64,000 nt of DNA from Malania oleifera (lineage: Eukaryota > Streptophyta > Magnoliopsida > Santalales > Ximeniaceae): NCBI RefSeq assembly GCF_029873635.1, contig NC_080418.1, forward strand, positions 12,689,562-12,753,561. The letters are read 5' to 3'. The position numbers and the translations under genes were made by a program. This document shows positions 29,713 to 41,674 of this stretch, piece after piece. The notes beneath the pieces are model-generated. The model worked only from the letters and a program-made list of their open reading frames with translations, was not told where the DNA came from and searched no databases. Each line of letters begins with the position of its first letter. The stretch's first letter is position 1.

Positions 29713-31336
29713 GATAGACTAGATGCTTGGGATATTTTTATGCGCTTTCTCTTTTGCTTATGTACTATGCCCATGGACCCTTGTGCTTTTATTTTATTTC
29801 TTCTTTTTTATTACTTGTTTTTTATTGCATTATGTTTTACCATGCTTTTGAATGGTTGTACGCATGTTTCAATGTGTCTATCTACATTGTATTGCCTCTA
29901 AAATTAATGAAAATACATGGAGCATTTGATTTCTACTTGTATTTTGGGAGATACTAGAACTGCATTGCTTCTACTGTTAGGACTTGATTTATCTTTTTTG
30001 CAATTTCATAAATGCATACACATTGAGATTAGATGCTCAAATCCTGGTTTGAAAAATTAGCTTCTCTATAGAACCATGTACTTTGAAAACATAGGCAATC
30101 ATCTCTTCTGACAAAAAAATCATATTTTTCTTCATCTTCACTTGTCACCCCTTAAATTAGATTGATAATTATTGATAGTTAGTTATTGATTATTATCTTA
30201 CAAGTCTCAGCATCTTAAATTGCTCATTTTTTTCTTAAATTGGAGTTACTTTTACTTATTTCTAGAATCTAGCTATTTTTATTTCTACCTTTTATTGCAT
30301 CTCCATTCACCACTTGGTCATCCCATATCCACAAGTTGCATGCATGAAATTTGTCTATGTGCATGTACACATGTTTTCATACAATGAAACTTCAGGCATC
30401 CATCTGCCCCATTTAGTGATTTGGATTTTATGGGTTTGTCTACTAAGGATGGTTAGATAAATTTTATTGGACTTCTATGGACGCTTCTGAATTTCTGAAC
30501 CTCTTATTTATACCATTAAAGATGCTATTTGGACTTTAGAGGTTTATTTTTTGTAAGTGTGAACATTATTGGATTTGTTTAAATTAGGAATGTGTATATT
30601 TCGCCCTTGTATATCTGTTTAGGCTTATAATTGAAAATAAAAAAGACTTGGCTAAGAACAATATTCGTAAGTGTACAGTGAAAGGTCAAGAACTAAATGG
30701 AATATGAAGTAAAATGCCAAATTAATTACTGCCATTTCATGTATTCATCGAAACTTAGACCCGTCCAAGAATGATTACTATACATTCATACCTAATTATA
30801 TATGTTAGACAAATCAATTGTTATATTTCAATTGATTATTAGTCATACTATGTTGACTAATAATCACTTGAACATGTTAATTATTTATTTCACTTACGAT
30901 TAGTGATGTTTGTATTTCAACCATTCTTGGATTGCCCAATGTGGACAGTTCAGGAAGTTGTATTTACATTGTTGTCATTGTTCATGTATTTTCAATTGTC
31001 ATTATATATTTCGAGTGCGTCTCTACTTGTATTCTCTTGGTGCATAGTGGGGTGTCGTGACAATTTGTTAGTGATGGAAAACTAGCAACATGTTCACTTC
31101 CCCCATCTCGTGTACTTGGAGAGACATGGTGAGATGCTGCCGAAATTTATAATGACTACGACAAAGGAATTTGATTGATTGATCGCAATGTAAATGCAAC
31201 ATTCCTGAATAGGATAGGATCCATACCCTTTAGAGTATGATGGTTGATTATAGGATTCACAATGCATGCATTATAAACATTATGAGAATGTAATGAACAC
31301 CATTTACTTGAACATGTTATAGGGTAATTAATAAAC
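29713..31336 (+). other. AT-rich non-coding DNA inside the CACTA element
   Basis: No supported gene. Short frames only, without motifs. Confidence 0.5.
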
Positions 31337-34300
31337 ATGGATAAAAGTTGGATGAACACTCAGGGTAGGTTTTTGCAGAATACGTGAAAGGGATACATGA
31401 TTTCATAGAGTTCACAAGTCCTCGTGCAGACAAAGCCAATAGAATGAGGTGTGCTTGCAAGAAATTTCAGAACATAACATTCAAACACATTGATTTGGTC
31501 AATTCACATTTATTATACTTTGGAATGGAAAAAAGGTACACAACATGGGTGTTCCATGGTGAAGATTACACAGTTCAGAGCGATGATGATAACGATGAAG
31601 ATGAGGGGGCAAATATAGCAGGTGGTGATACCTATTTGGAAGGAGTAATTAAAATGTTAGGTGACTTCCAAAGGGGGATTGCAATGGACACGGGCGATGT
31701 GCATGTGTCACGTACTGGTGATGAATCTGCTTTAGCAGGTACCATACCTTGCAATTCTAGTACGTTGAATCGACTCGGTAAACCATTTGCAAATCTCATG
31801 AGGGATGCACAGGTGACCTATATCCAAACTGTAAACAGTTCTCAAAATTAGAGTTCCTAATAAAGTTGCTTCATGCAAGGACAATGCATAGGTTATCTCA
31901 GAGTGCATTCAACATGCATTTAAGCCTTATTAAGGTAGAACTTCCTGATGGTGAAACACTTCCCAAGTATTTTTATGAGGCAAAGAAATACATGTGTGAA
32001 TTGGGTCTCAGTTACACTCTAATACATGCATGTAGGTACGGTTGTGCACTTTTTTATGGTAAACATGAAAATGCGAACGAGTGCCCAGAATGTGGTGAAC
32101 CGAGGTATACAACTAATCAAAAGAAGGGTAAAAAGATCCCAAAAAAAATTTTACGATATTGTCCATTAATCTCGCGACTACAACAATTGTATATATGCAA
32201 AAAAACTGCTACAGATATGAGATGGCATCAAGAGAAACGTCTTCAAGATGGAAACACCCTTAGCCATCCAGTGGACTCCGAGGCTTAGGCCAATTTTGAT
32301 AAAATGCATCTGTGGTTTGCTAGTGATCCTCGCAACATCATACTTGGCCTTACTTCAGATGGGTCCAATCCTTTCGGTAACATGAACAACCCTTACACCA
32401 TGTGGCTAGTTATGACGATGCCATACAATATACCGCTATGGCGATGTATAAAAGAACCTTTCATTATATGTCTCTGCTCATTCCCAGATCGAGAGCACCT
32501 GGTAATGATATTAGTGTTTACCTGTGTCCATTAATTGACGAGTTGAAAGAACTATGGGAAAAAGGAGTGGAGACATTCGATGTGGAAATCGAGACAACAT
32601 TTTGGATGCATGCTGCAGTCTTGTGGATAATTAATGATTTCCCCGCATACGGCAACCTGTCAAGTTGGAGTACAAAAGGTTACTTAACATGCCCAGTATA
32701 TAATAAGGATGATGGGTCCTTATCCTTGAAGCATGGCCGCAAGTTATGCTTTATGTGTCATCGCCGTTTTCTACGAATTGGACATCCTTGGAGGACTCGT
32801 GGCGTCAGAAGTTTCAATGGAAAACCTGAATGAAAGTTGCCGCCAAAGCAATTAAGTGGGGAAGAAATATTAAACCAGCTAAGGTTGATCGGAGATGTGA
32901 AATTTGGGAAACCACCGACAAGTAGAAAAAGAAAACACACTTAGTTGGAGTCGAATTGGACAAAGAAAAGCATCTTCTTCGAGTTTTCATACAAGAAAAA
33001 TCTTCTACTACACCACAACTTAGATGTCATGCACATCGAAAAAAACATTTGTGAGAATGTCATTAGTACATTGCTTGATATAAATGAGAAGACAAAGGAC
33101 ACCACAAATGCTCACTGGGATATGGAAGATATGGGAATATGGCTTGAGTTGCACCTGTTTCGTGATGGGGACAAAATTCTTATGCCATTAGCTTGTTACA
33201 CATTTTCGAAAGATGAGAAAAATAAATTCTTTGAATGGTTGAAATCAGTGAAGTTCCCAGATGGATATGCATCACACATAGCTCAATGCATAAACACGAA
33301 GGAAGTGAAGATTCTAGGAATGAAAAGTCATGACTGACACATCCTTCTACAATGGGTTCTACCCATTTTCCTTCATGGACACTTGACTGAAGATGTTCGC
33401 TCGGTGCTGATTAAGCTTGGAATCTTTTTTCGGCAGTTGTGCTCCAAAAAATTGAGCGTAAACGTACTTGAACGGTTAGAGGATAACATCGTGATCATAC
33501 TATGCAAGTTGGAGAAAATATTTTAGCCATCATTCTTCAATGTGATGGTCCACCTAGCCCTCCATTTATCAAGGGAGGCCATAATTGGAGGACCGGTTCA
33601 ATATCGTTGGATATATCCTATTGAGAGGTAAATTATAAAGTCCTTGTATAATGGTCACATGATTTCCTTATTTTTATTTTTTTTTCTTTATTGTATCTAC
33701 AAGTCTATAATGCTACGTAAAATATGCATGTTCTTATCCACTTTGAAGGGGTACGTGTACAATAAGGCATGGTCGGAAGGTTCAATCATTGAGGCATACA
33801 TTGATAGTGAATGTCTTACATTTTGCTCAATGTATCTACATGATATTGACATAATGTTCACTCATGAGGAGCAAAATGCAGACGTTCATGCTATTAATGT
33901 TGAAGATGAAGAACCCATGAGCTTTATATTTCAAGAAAATGTTTGGCCTCTCAGTGCACGAGTTTACAATTTCATTGATATGGATGACCTACAAAAAGCT
34001 CACTTTTATGTCCTCAATAATTCTGATGAAACTGTTCCATATATCGAGTACATGTTTCCAAACTCCTTACCTTGCATTGTATTTACATATGCATAAATAC
34101 TTACTTGACATTAACATGTACTATTGTTGCATATAGAGAATATAAAGCTGAACTCTTTGCCCAAAATGAACGGAATGTTGACGAAAGACATAAAAAGGAA
34201 TTTATCAATTGGTTTGGGAGTCGTGTAAGTAACTAATACTGCTTGAGAGAGAAGCAATGTATGTTTTCACTATTGACTGTTTATTCTTCTAAACTCTTTT

Positions 34301-35099
34301 TTATTTAAAAGATGAAAGTCATGTATTATAATAAGGAACCAACAGCAAGTAAAGATTTGTACGCGTTGGCATGTGGCCCCGATCAATGAGTTAACCGCTA
34401 CAACGGTTGCATTGTCAACGAGTTACAATTTCATACAAAGTCCCTCGAACTGCATATAAGAACCCAAAATTGTGGGGTTGTGGTGTTAGGCACAAAAGAA
34501 GATGAAGAAATTGACTACTTTGGTGTGCTGGATGACATTATAAAGCTTAGCTATGGAGCAAACAGACTCGTCCACCTGTTCAAGTGTACCTGGTGGGACA
34601 TTGGCAATAAAAAGACTAGGATAAACACCGATGCCTACTTTACCAGTGTCAATTTTAGTAAGTCCTGGTATCAAAATGACCCTTTCGTGCTTGCGACGCA
34701 GGCAGAACAAGTGTTTAACATTAATTACATCAAATTGAAGGGTGAATAGCATGTGGCCCAAAAGATTCCTCTCCAAAGTTTGTACGCTATTGCAGAAGTT
34801 GCAGATGGTGATATGAGTGCCAGTGAGACTACATTCCAAGAAGATGAGCCATCTATCAGTGCAACAGCGCAATCTGTTGCCAATGTTGTCAAAGAAGGCG
34901 CTGATCCTATACCATTGCATAGGGATGGTGCCAAGGAATAACACATAAGGACTACTAACATTACAATTGAACATTCTATAGACGTTCACTTCATCGACGA
35001 TGAGGAAACTGATGGGGAAGATGAAATAGGGGTCGAGTACTATAGTGAAGAGGAAGACACGTTAGAAAGTGAGGATGATACCGATATTGAGGACGTGTA
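31337..35099 (+). pseudogene. TNP2-type CACTA transposase (Transposase_21 with DUF4218 and DUF4216)
   Basis: ATG 31,337 starts MDKSWMN, the usual start of the transposase-associated domain, followed after a frameshift by IEFTSPRADKANRMRC and TTWVFHGE. The transposase core is LPDGETLPKYFYEAKK, NECPECGEPRY, FASDPRNIILGLTSDGSNPFG, LIDELKELWEKGVE, NDFPAYGNLSSWSTKGYLTC, CHRRFLRIGHPWR and HHNLDVMHIEKNICENVIS. DUF4218-like sequence follows (VNVLERLEDNIVIILCKLEK, GPVQYRWIYPIE, ECLTFCSMYLHDI), then DUF4216-like sequence (GVLDDIIKLSYGANRLVHLF, NTDAYFTSVNFSK) and an acidic end. Stops include TAG 32,286-32,288, TGA near 32,831, TAG 32,942-32,944 and TGA near 33,335, plus at least two frameshifts. Introns seem to interrupt at about 33,628-33,730, 34,080-34,136 and 34,228-34,312. 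Its product would bind and cut the element ends. Confidence 0.92.
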
Positions 35100-35235
35100 A
35101 GGGGGGTAAGCATGTTATTTTTGTCACTATGTATCTGTCATGTGTAAATAACTTAAAATATATGTATGATGCATCCATCTAGTAATCGTACTTCTTATAC
35201 TTACTTGTCTACTAATTTACAAATATGGCACTAGG
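35100..35235 (+). other. Spacer between the two CACTA genes
   Basis: Short AT-rich gap in the transcription direction of both genes. It ends in a GGCACTAG acceptor. Confidence 0.5.
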
Positions 35236-36906
35236 AGGCGACGTTGGAGACTTCCGTTCAGGCATACGAGTACATCGCATGAGGATGATACGACATCCTC
35301 GAGACCGACGGAGCCCGTCAGTCCTGATGCGGTGGCACCATTGTCTGAGCCACTGATACCTCGACCAGACATGGATACCACTTATGTAACTGATATGCAG
35401 GGTGAGTTGTCGACTGTGATGAGTAGTGTTGTTATGGATACGATTAATTTATTTACATGTCAACTATTGATGATAGTTATTCACTTGTATGATTATAATG
35501 TTGTTCTTTAATTAACTCTGCTTTCAGCATCTACATCCACGGTTAGGTCAGTCCATGGTGTAGGGAAGAACATGTCACTAAAGAAGCATCTGGATAGGAA
35601 AAAATAGCGGATTTGGATCGACATTCCTCCAGGATACACCGCCCCGCTGAACGATTGGTGCACCGTGTGGATGAGGGAGCTTGGCATTATATGCCGACAT
35701 TATGCTCCAATCACCGCATTCAGCTGGCCGCAGGTGACTCAGGAGCAGCGCATGGTTCTTTACATGTGCATTTTGGTAAGTTTCCAAATCCTATAAAGTT
35801 GTTTTTAATTTAAATATTTTTTTACTTTTAATATACTAGCTAATTAACAACTGTCTAATATTGTAATTGTATTACCTATATATGCAGGAGGAGTTTGATA
35901 TGGACATCCTCAAGGATGACCACGTGAGGAGGGTGGTCAATGTCCAATTTTGTAATAAATTTAAGAGCTATAGCTCAAAAATGCACTCCCATTTTCGAGC
36001 AATGGGAGACGAAGCAGAAGCGCGACCATACAATAAGATATCCCAAAAGGATTGGGAGGTGTTGTGTCTCCATTTCTGTGACCCACACTATCAAGCGATG
36101 TGTTTGTATTATAATCACTAATTTTTCAAAATGATGTCACTAATAAACCATCATTACATCTTCCTTGTAGGCTATATGTGAAACAAATGCTGCAAACCGC
36201 AGCAAACTCCCTACGACACATTGCGGTGGATCAAGGCTATTCTTAAATCATTGCTAGGTAATTACTATATATAAAACTATTTGAACATTACATGACATAA
36301 TACAAATGATGTCTTATATGATAATATAGTGTGATCCCCAGACTAGCGTAGAGGAGCCGCTGCCGGATCTTTATCAGAGAACACACCAATAGCGAACGGG
36401 GGAGTGGTGCGAGGGTGCGCAAGATAAACATGTAAGTGAAAAAAAAGATTTAGTTTATTACTTTATTCAAAACATCAAATTTTTAGTCTTACTTATTCTT
36501 TTTTATCATTTTCATGATTGAAATTAGGCACAGATGGTCGAACTTCGGGATGCACCTATTTCAGAGGGGTCATTATATGACAGATTTCGAGATCACATCC
36601 TAGGTGCTTGGGCAACGGATGGGGGGCTGAGTGAAAGGTCTTGGAAGTGGATACATCGCCCTAATAACATCATCATCCATGGGTGTGGCGGCTCGTGCAG
36701 AGATGGAACGACAGCATCAAGAGGCCGAGTATGATAAGCAAGAGATGGCACGACGGATGCAGATGATGGAAATGGAGAATGCACAATTGAGAGACACGGT
36801 CTCCATCTTTCCAGCCCAGATGCAAGCCTTGATGGATAGGCAAACGCAGTTCAAGGAAATGATGCGCCAATCTCTACTAGATGATGCAGGTGGCTCCTCT
36901 AATTAG
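35236..36906 (+). pseudogene. Second CACTA gene (Transposase_24 / Ptta-En-Spm type), spliced and decayed
   Basis: Several exons can be traced: about 35,236-35,400 (RPTEPVSPDAVAPLSEPLIP, donor AGG/GTGAGT); 35,528-35,775 after TTTCAG (DIPPGYTAPLNDWCTVWMRE, one TAG at about 35,605); 35,888-36,110 after TGCAG (EEFDMDILKDDHVRRVVN, YNKISQKDWEVLCLHFCD); a short exon near 36,171-36,256 (NAANRSKLPTTHCGGS); one near 36,330-36,432; and the last from 36,530 to TAG 36,906. The last exon has ELRDAPISEG, then after a shift a coiled coil (EMERQHQEAEYDKQEMARRM). Order and motifs match the plant transposase family found beside TNP2 in CACTA elements, considered the TNPA-like DNA-binding partner. Stops show it is dead here. 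Confidence 0.8.
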
Positions 36907-37610
36907 AAGGTATGTACGGTACTTATAGCTTAATATAGTACTTGTGCAAAAGTATTTTATGATTTTATTTGTGTTATAATATAGCAAAATTTTCAATGAT
37001 TAACAAATACTCATACTAGCTCCTCTAAAGAGCTTTATACGTTATTCTAACTTGAACACTAAAACCCATTAAGCTGAGTGTTAGGGGGTGATAGTAATGG
37101 GGTCCAATTTTTTTTTGGAGGGGGTGGGGGAGATAGCTTTACATGTATTCTCTAGGAAAGTACAAATCCAGGGAAGAACTAAAGTCTCATATTTGGGGCA
37201 ATTTTTAAATTATGTAGTTATAGATAGTTTACATGAATACTACAAAAAATTAATATTACAAACATATATGACTTGAGAATAATATTATTTTTTAATCTTT
37301 CTTATTTCAGAAAGTTCCATCAGTGTTGTACTTTTTGGATACATCATCCTTGTGAAATTTCCATCATTTTTTATGTGGCTTCTTTTTGAACGGACCATCG
37401 TTTTGGATATGTGCTCCTTCTAAATGCATCCTCTTTATGGATTCATCCTGTTTTTGGATGTTGTCATTTCTAATTACTTGATATGGTTGCATAATGCATA
37501 CATTTTTTTCTTTATTGTTATTATAGTTGTATATCTTAATCAGTTGGGAAATTTTCATATGATAGTTATTCATCTTGTATGGATAATAGCTTTACTTATT
37601 GAATATTCTG
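36907..37610 (+). other. AT-rich CACTA 3' internal DNA
   Basis: No gene seen. Leads into the tandem repeats. Confidence 0.5.
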
Positions 37611-39190
37611 AATTTAATGGATACATGTATTACTGTTGTGAATTGTTGAATGCTACATGGTTGCATGCTAGTCTAGAATGCCTCCTACATGGCGGATGCA
37701 GTTGATGTGTATTGCATGCTGGTAATGGATATAGGTTCTCGTGTGCCTTGAACTTCTTATAAATGATCTATTTGAACCTATCAGGTGCAGGGTTTATAGG
37801 AAAATGTCTAATTTATAGATAGCATGCTACCGAATTTTCGTTAAAATTTTCCTTAAAAAAAAAAAGAAAACCATGTACACCGATAATTATGATAAGCTTC
37901 AATGTTAAACTATTTTTGAAAGGATGAGTGAAAGTTAGGAATCATAAGAAATGAGGCAATATAGGCTTAGTTCATTTAACTAAGCATTCATTTATATGTT
38001 TTTGGTCCGATAAGCCTAAAGCATTCATTGGCGAGCCGAAATCATTGGAAATATTATAAACACTTGGCTGAGGATTTGAAAATTTGAAAAAGGCATAAGT
38101 TGAATATATACATAATTTAGAGGGAGCATCATTTTCATAATTATTTAAATTAAATGCTCTCATCATCTCATAACGTTCATGTCCAAATGCCTAGATGAAT
38201 AATAATACTACACTGAACTCAATACTATTCATTGTTCTCTACTATTTATATTCTGAATTTAATGGATACATGTATTACTGTCGTGAATTTTTAAATATTA
38301 CATGATTGCATGCTAGTCTAGAATGCCTCCTGCATGGCGGATGCAGTTGATGTGTATTACATACTGGTAGTGGATATAAGTTCTCGTGTGTCTTGAACTT
38401 CTTATAAATGATCTATTTGAACCTATTAGGTGCAAGTTTTATGGGAAAATGTCTAATTTACAAACAGCATACTGCCGAATTTTCATTAAAATTTTTCGAA
38501 AAAAAAAAAAGAAAGAAAACCATGTACACTGATAATTATGATTAGCTTCAATGTTAAAATATTTTTGAAAGGATGAATGAAAGTTAGGAATCATAAGAAA
38601 TGAGGCAATATAGACTTAGTTCATTTAAATATGCATTCATTTATATGTTTTTGGTCCGGTAAGCTTAAAATATTCATTGCCGAGCCGAAATCATTGAAAA
38701 TATTATAAACATTTGGCTAAGAATTTGAAATTTTGAAAAAGACATAAGTTGAATATATACATAACTTAGATGGAGCATCATTTTTATACTTATTTAAATT
38801 AAATGCTCTCATCATCTCATAATGTTCATGTCCAAATGACTAGATGAATAACAATACTACACTGAACTCAATACTATCCACTGTTTTCTGCTATTTATAT
38901 TCTAAATTTAATGGATACATGTATTACTATCTTGAATTGTTGAATGCTACATGATTGCATGCTAGTCTAGAATGTCTCCTGCATGCCGGACGCAGTTGAT
39001 GTGTATTGCATGCTGGTAGTGGATATAGGTTCTCGTATGCCTTGAACTTCTTATAAATGATCTATTTGAACTTATCAGGTGTAGGTTTTATGGGAAAATG
39101 TCTAATTTACAGATAGCATGCTGCTGAATTTTTGTTAAAATTTTCCCAAAAAAAAAAAAAAAAACCATGAACACCGATAATTATGATAAA
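37611..39190. repeat. Tandem repeat of about 0.65 kb, 2.4 copies, inside the CACTA element
   Basis: Copies start at 37,611, 38,256 and 38,905 (periods 645 and 649) with 'aatttaatggatacatgtat'. Each holds 'gcatgctagtctagaatg', 'gtgccttgaacttcttataa', an A-run and 'gataattatgata'. The third stops near 39,190. Part of the unit also occurs at 8,985-9,128. Confidence 0.92.
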
Positions 39191-40617
39191 ATGAATGTCA
39201 AAGTAATAACAATTGGATCGACATCTCCATCAGTCCTTAATTATAATATTGCACAGATAAAGTCAAATTCTAAGTTGGATTCGTCTAACAAGTGGATAGA
39301 TAAATGTAAATATTGTCCATATAACCACATTCACCCTCCCTCCATCTATGCTTCAAATTTTTGGTTTTGAAAATTCGTAGGGATGCCAAGATGTGACACA
39401 AATTAGGGATTCGTCTGGACATATGGGTTGCAATGTCACTATAGAAAAGAAAAAAAAAAGTGAAAAAAAATAGTCCATGCACGAGATCACCGATGAAAGC
39501 GCCTAAGCCATATTTTATTTTCCATGATTTTCTCAGCTACCAAACAAATGACCAATTTCATGTCCATTTGATTGGCATATTTTACTTAGTTCTAATATTT
39601 TCTCATTAAGACTTGAAAAGATACACACTTGCTCATGTCAGTTCATGACCTTTTTCTCCATGAATCTTCCCATTTCCCTCATCTGCAAACCCCATAATCA
39701 CTGTTTAGAGTTTTATTTTAAATAGAACAATAATGCTTGTCTACGAAACAGTAAAGCATGCTAATGGACACATGCCCCGACTGGATTTATTTCCTGCATC
39801 CCCTTCCCCACACAATGCTAATACCTCATTGAGTCATTGTGCAAATCCCCCATAAACTAATCTTATGCTGCATTCCAAAGCAGGCATTTTAGATCTTAAA
39901 TTTAGATTTAAGTAGACTTTAATAAATTTTAATATAATTTTATGTTTCTCGTGTTTGGAGATACTTTGGACTTGAATTTACATTGAATTTAAATAAAACG
40001 TAATATCAAATTGTATTAAAATTTGTCCAAATCCATTCAAAATGTTCGAAATCTATGCTCTCGAATGCAACGTTATATTTTTCATTATTGATATTACTAG
40101 CGTACAAATTATGTAATATGCATGATTATGAGATCTTTGCGAATTTGTTATATCATATAATTATTTTTCCTAATTATACTGAGCGCTAGCTCTCCTCCAT
40201 TTGTATACTAAATTATTTTTAATGATTTTTAATTTGTAGGATTCGCGACTGTCGTAATATCAGCATGATGTCATGTATGCATGCATGCGCTACAGTCATC
40301 AGATTCAACTTTTGACTATTTCTTTATAATTTTTATTATTATTTGAACAAATGGAGTTTTTGTATTTTAATTTGAATTTGTACTAGTATTTGTATTTGGA
40401 TTTTGAATATTTTTAAATAATTTTTGTTATCTGAACATATGTTATTTCTTTATTTTAATTGAATTTGTATTTAAATTCGAAATTTTGAATGATTTACGAA
40501 TTTTGTACTAATTATGGTTTTAGTTTATGTATTCCAAAATGTAATTACAGATTTTCATATAAGAATTGATGATTAAAAAAAAAATAGTATTAAAAGGTTT
40601 TTTATTTTTCTAATTAT
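39191..40617 (+). other. AT-rich CACTA internal DNA
   Basis: No gene seen; intervenes between the tandem repeats and the terminal array. Confidence 0.5.
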
Positions 40618-41148
40618 TAGTGAAGGATTCAAATTTGTTACTAACGTCCTACTATTAGTGACGAATTTGACTTCTTCACTAATGCAGTGTATTAGTGACG
40701 AATCTCTACTTCGTTACTAATAGTAGGGTATTAGTGACGAATTTGAATCCTTCACTAATGGCAAAGTATTAGTGACAAATTATAAATTCGCTACTAATAG
40801 TGGGATATTGATGACGAATTTGAATCCTTCACTAATGCCAGAGTATTAGTGACGAATCTGTAATTCATTACTAATATCAAACTGTTAGTGACGAATTTCA
40901 ATCCTTCACAAATGCCCTACTTTTAGTGACGAATTATTAATTCATCACTAATACCTTACTAATAGTGACAAATTTGAGTTGAGCCGTTCTAGACTATATA
41001 TTGACGATATTAAGGTTTTAATGACGGTTATAATCCATCACTAATACTCTATTATTAGTGACAAAATTTTGAACACTAAAAGTTAATAGTAACGGCACAT
41101 ATAGCAACTATTTTAGAACCGTCACTAATACCTTGATTTTTTATAGTG
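40618..41148. repeat. 3' subterminal repeat array and terminus of the CACTA element
   Basis: About a dozen TTAGTGACGAAT motifs alternate with complements. The array ends at an inverted terminus (tttttatagtg), then TSD ATT. Confidence 0.9.
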
Positions 41149-41634
41149 ATTATCAAAACGGGATATGAGCAATTAGGTCAACACTCCTAAAACCCATCAC
41201 ATTATGTCACACGACAATCATTTTCCCTAATCGAGTCAACCCGATTTGATTCAGGTCAATCTAAGTTAACCCATTGACCTGGCTCAAACCAATTGAACTA
41301 GTTTGACCCATCTCAAATCGCCAATTTGTTTTTAAATTTAAAAGTTTATTTTTAATTTTAAAAATAAAATAAAAATGTTAACAATTTGGAAAACAAAATT
41401 AAAATTTTGTTAAAAAATTAAAAGAATTTGTAAAATTTATTTGAGTTATTTTTAAATTAGATTATAAAAAAATACCAAAAATAAATAAAATGAAATAAAA
41501 ATTCTTTCAAATTATCAAAAAATTGTTCAAAATGATGAAAAAATTAGAAACAATTCTTGAAATTTTTTTAAAACTTTTGGGAATGGTTTAAAGACTTTTT
41601 TCTTGATTTTGATGAATTTGATTAATTATTTTAT

Positions 41635-41674
<40 letters not shown>

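Larger units (their letters stand above)
26699..41148 (+). mobile_element. Full-length CACTA (En/Spm) transposon, 14.45 kb
   Basis: The left end is CACTACAAAAAAAGCTGG. The right end, inverted, is CACTATAAAAAATCAAGG. The 3-bp duplication ATT lies at 26,696-26,698 and 41,149-41,151. Inside, in order: 5' subterminal repeats, a GC-rich leader exon, an unexplained ORF, a TNP2-type transposase, a Transposase_24-like gene, tandem repeats and 3' subterminal repeats. One base of the terminal CACTAC differs at the right end (CACTAT), and the transposase is broken, so this copy is not autonomous. Confidence 0.95.
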
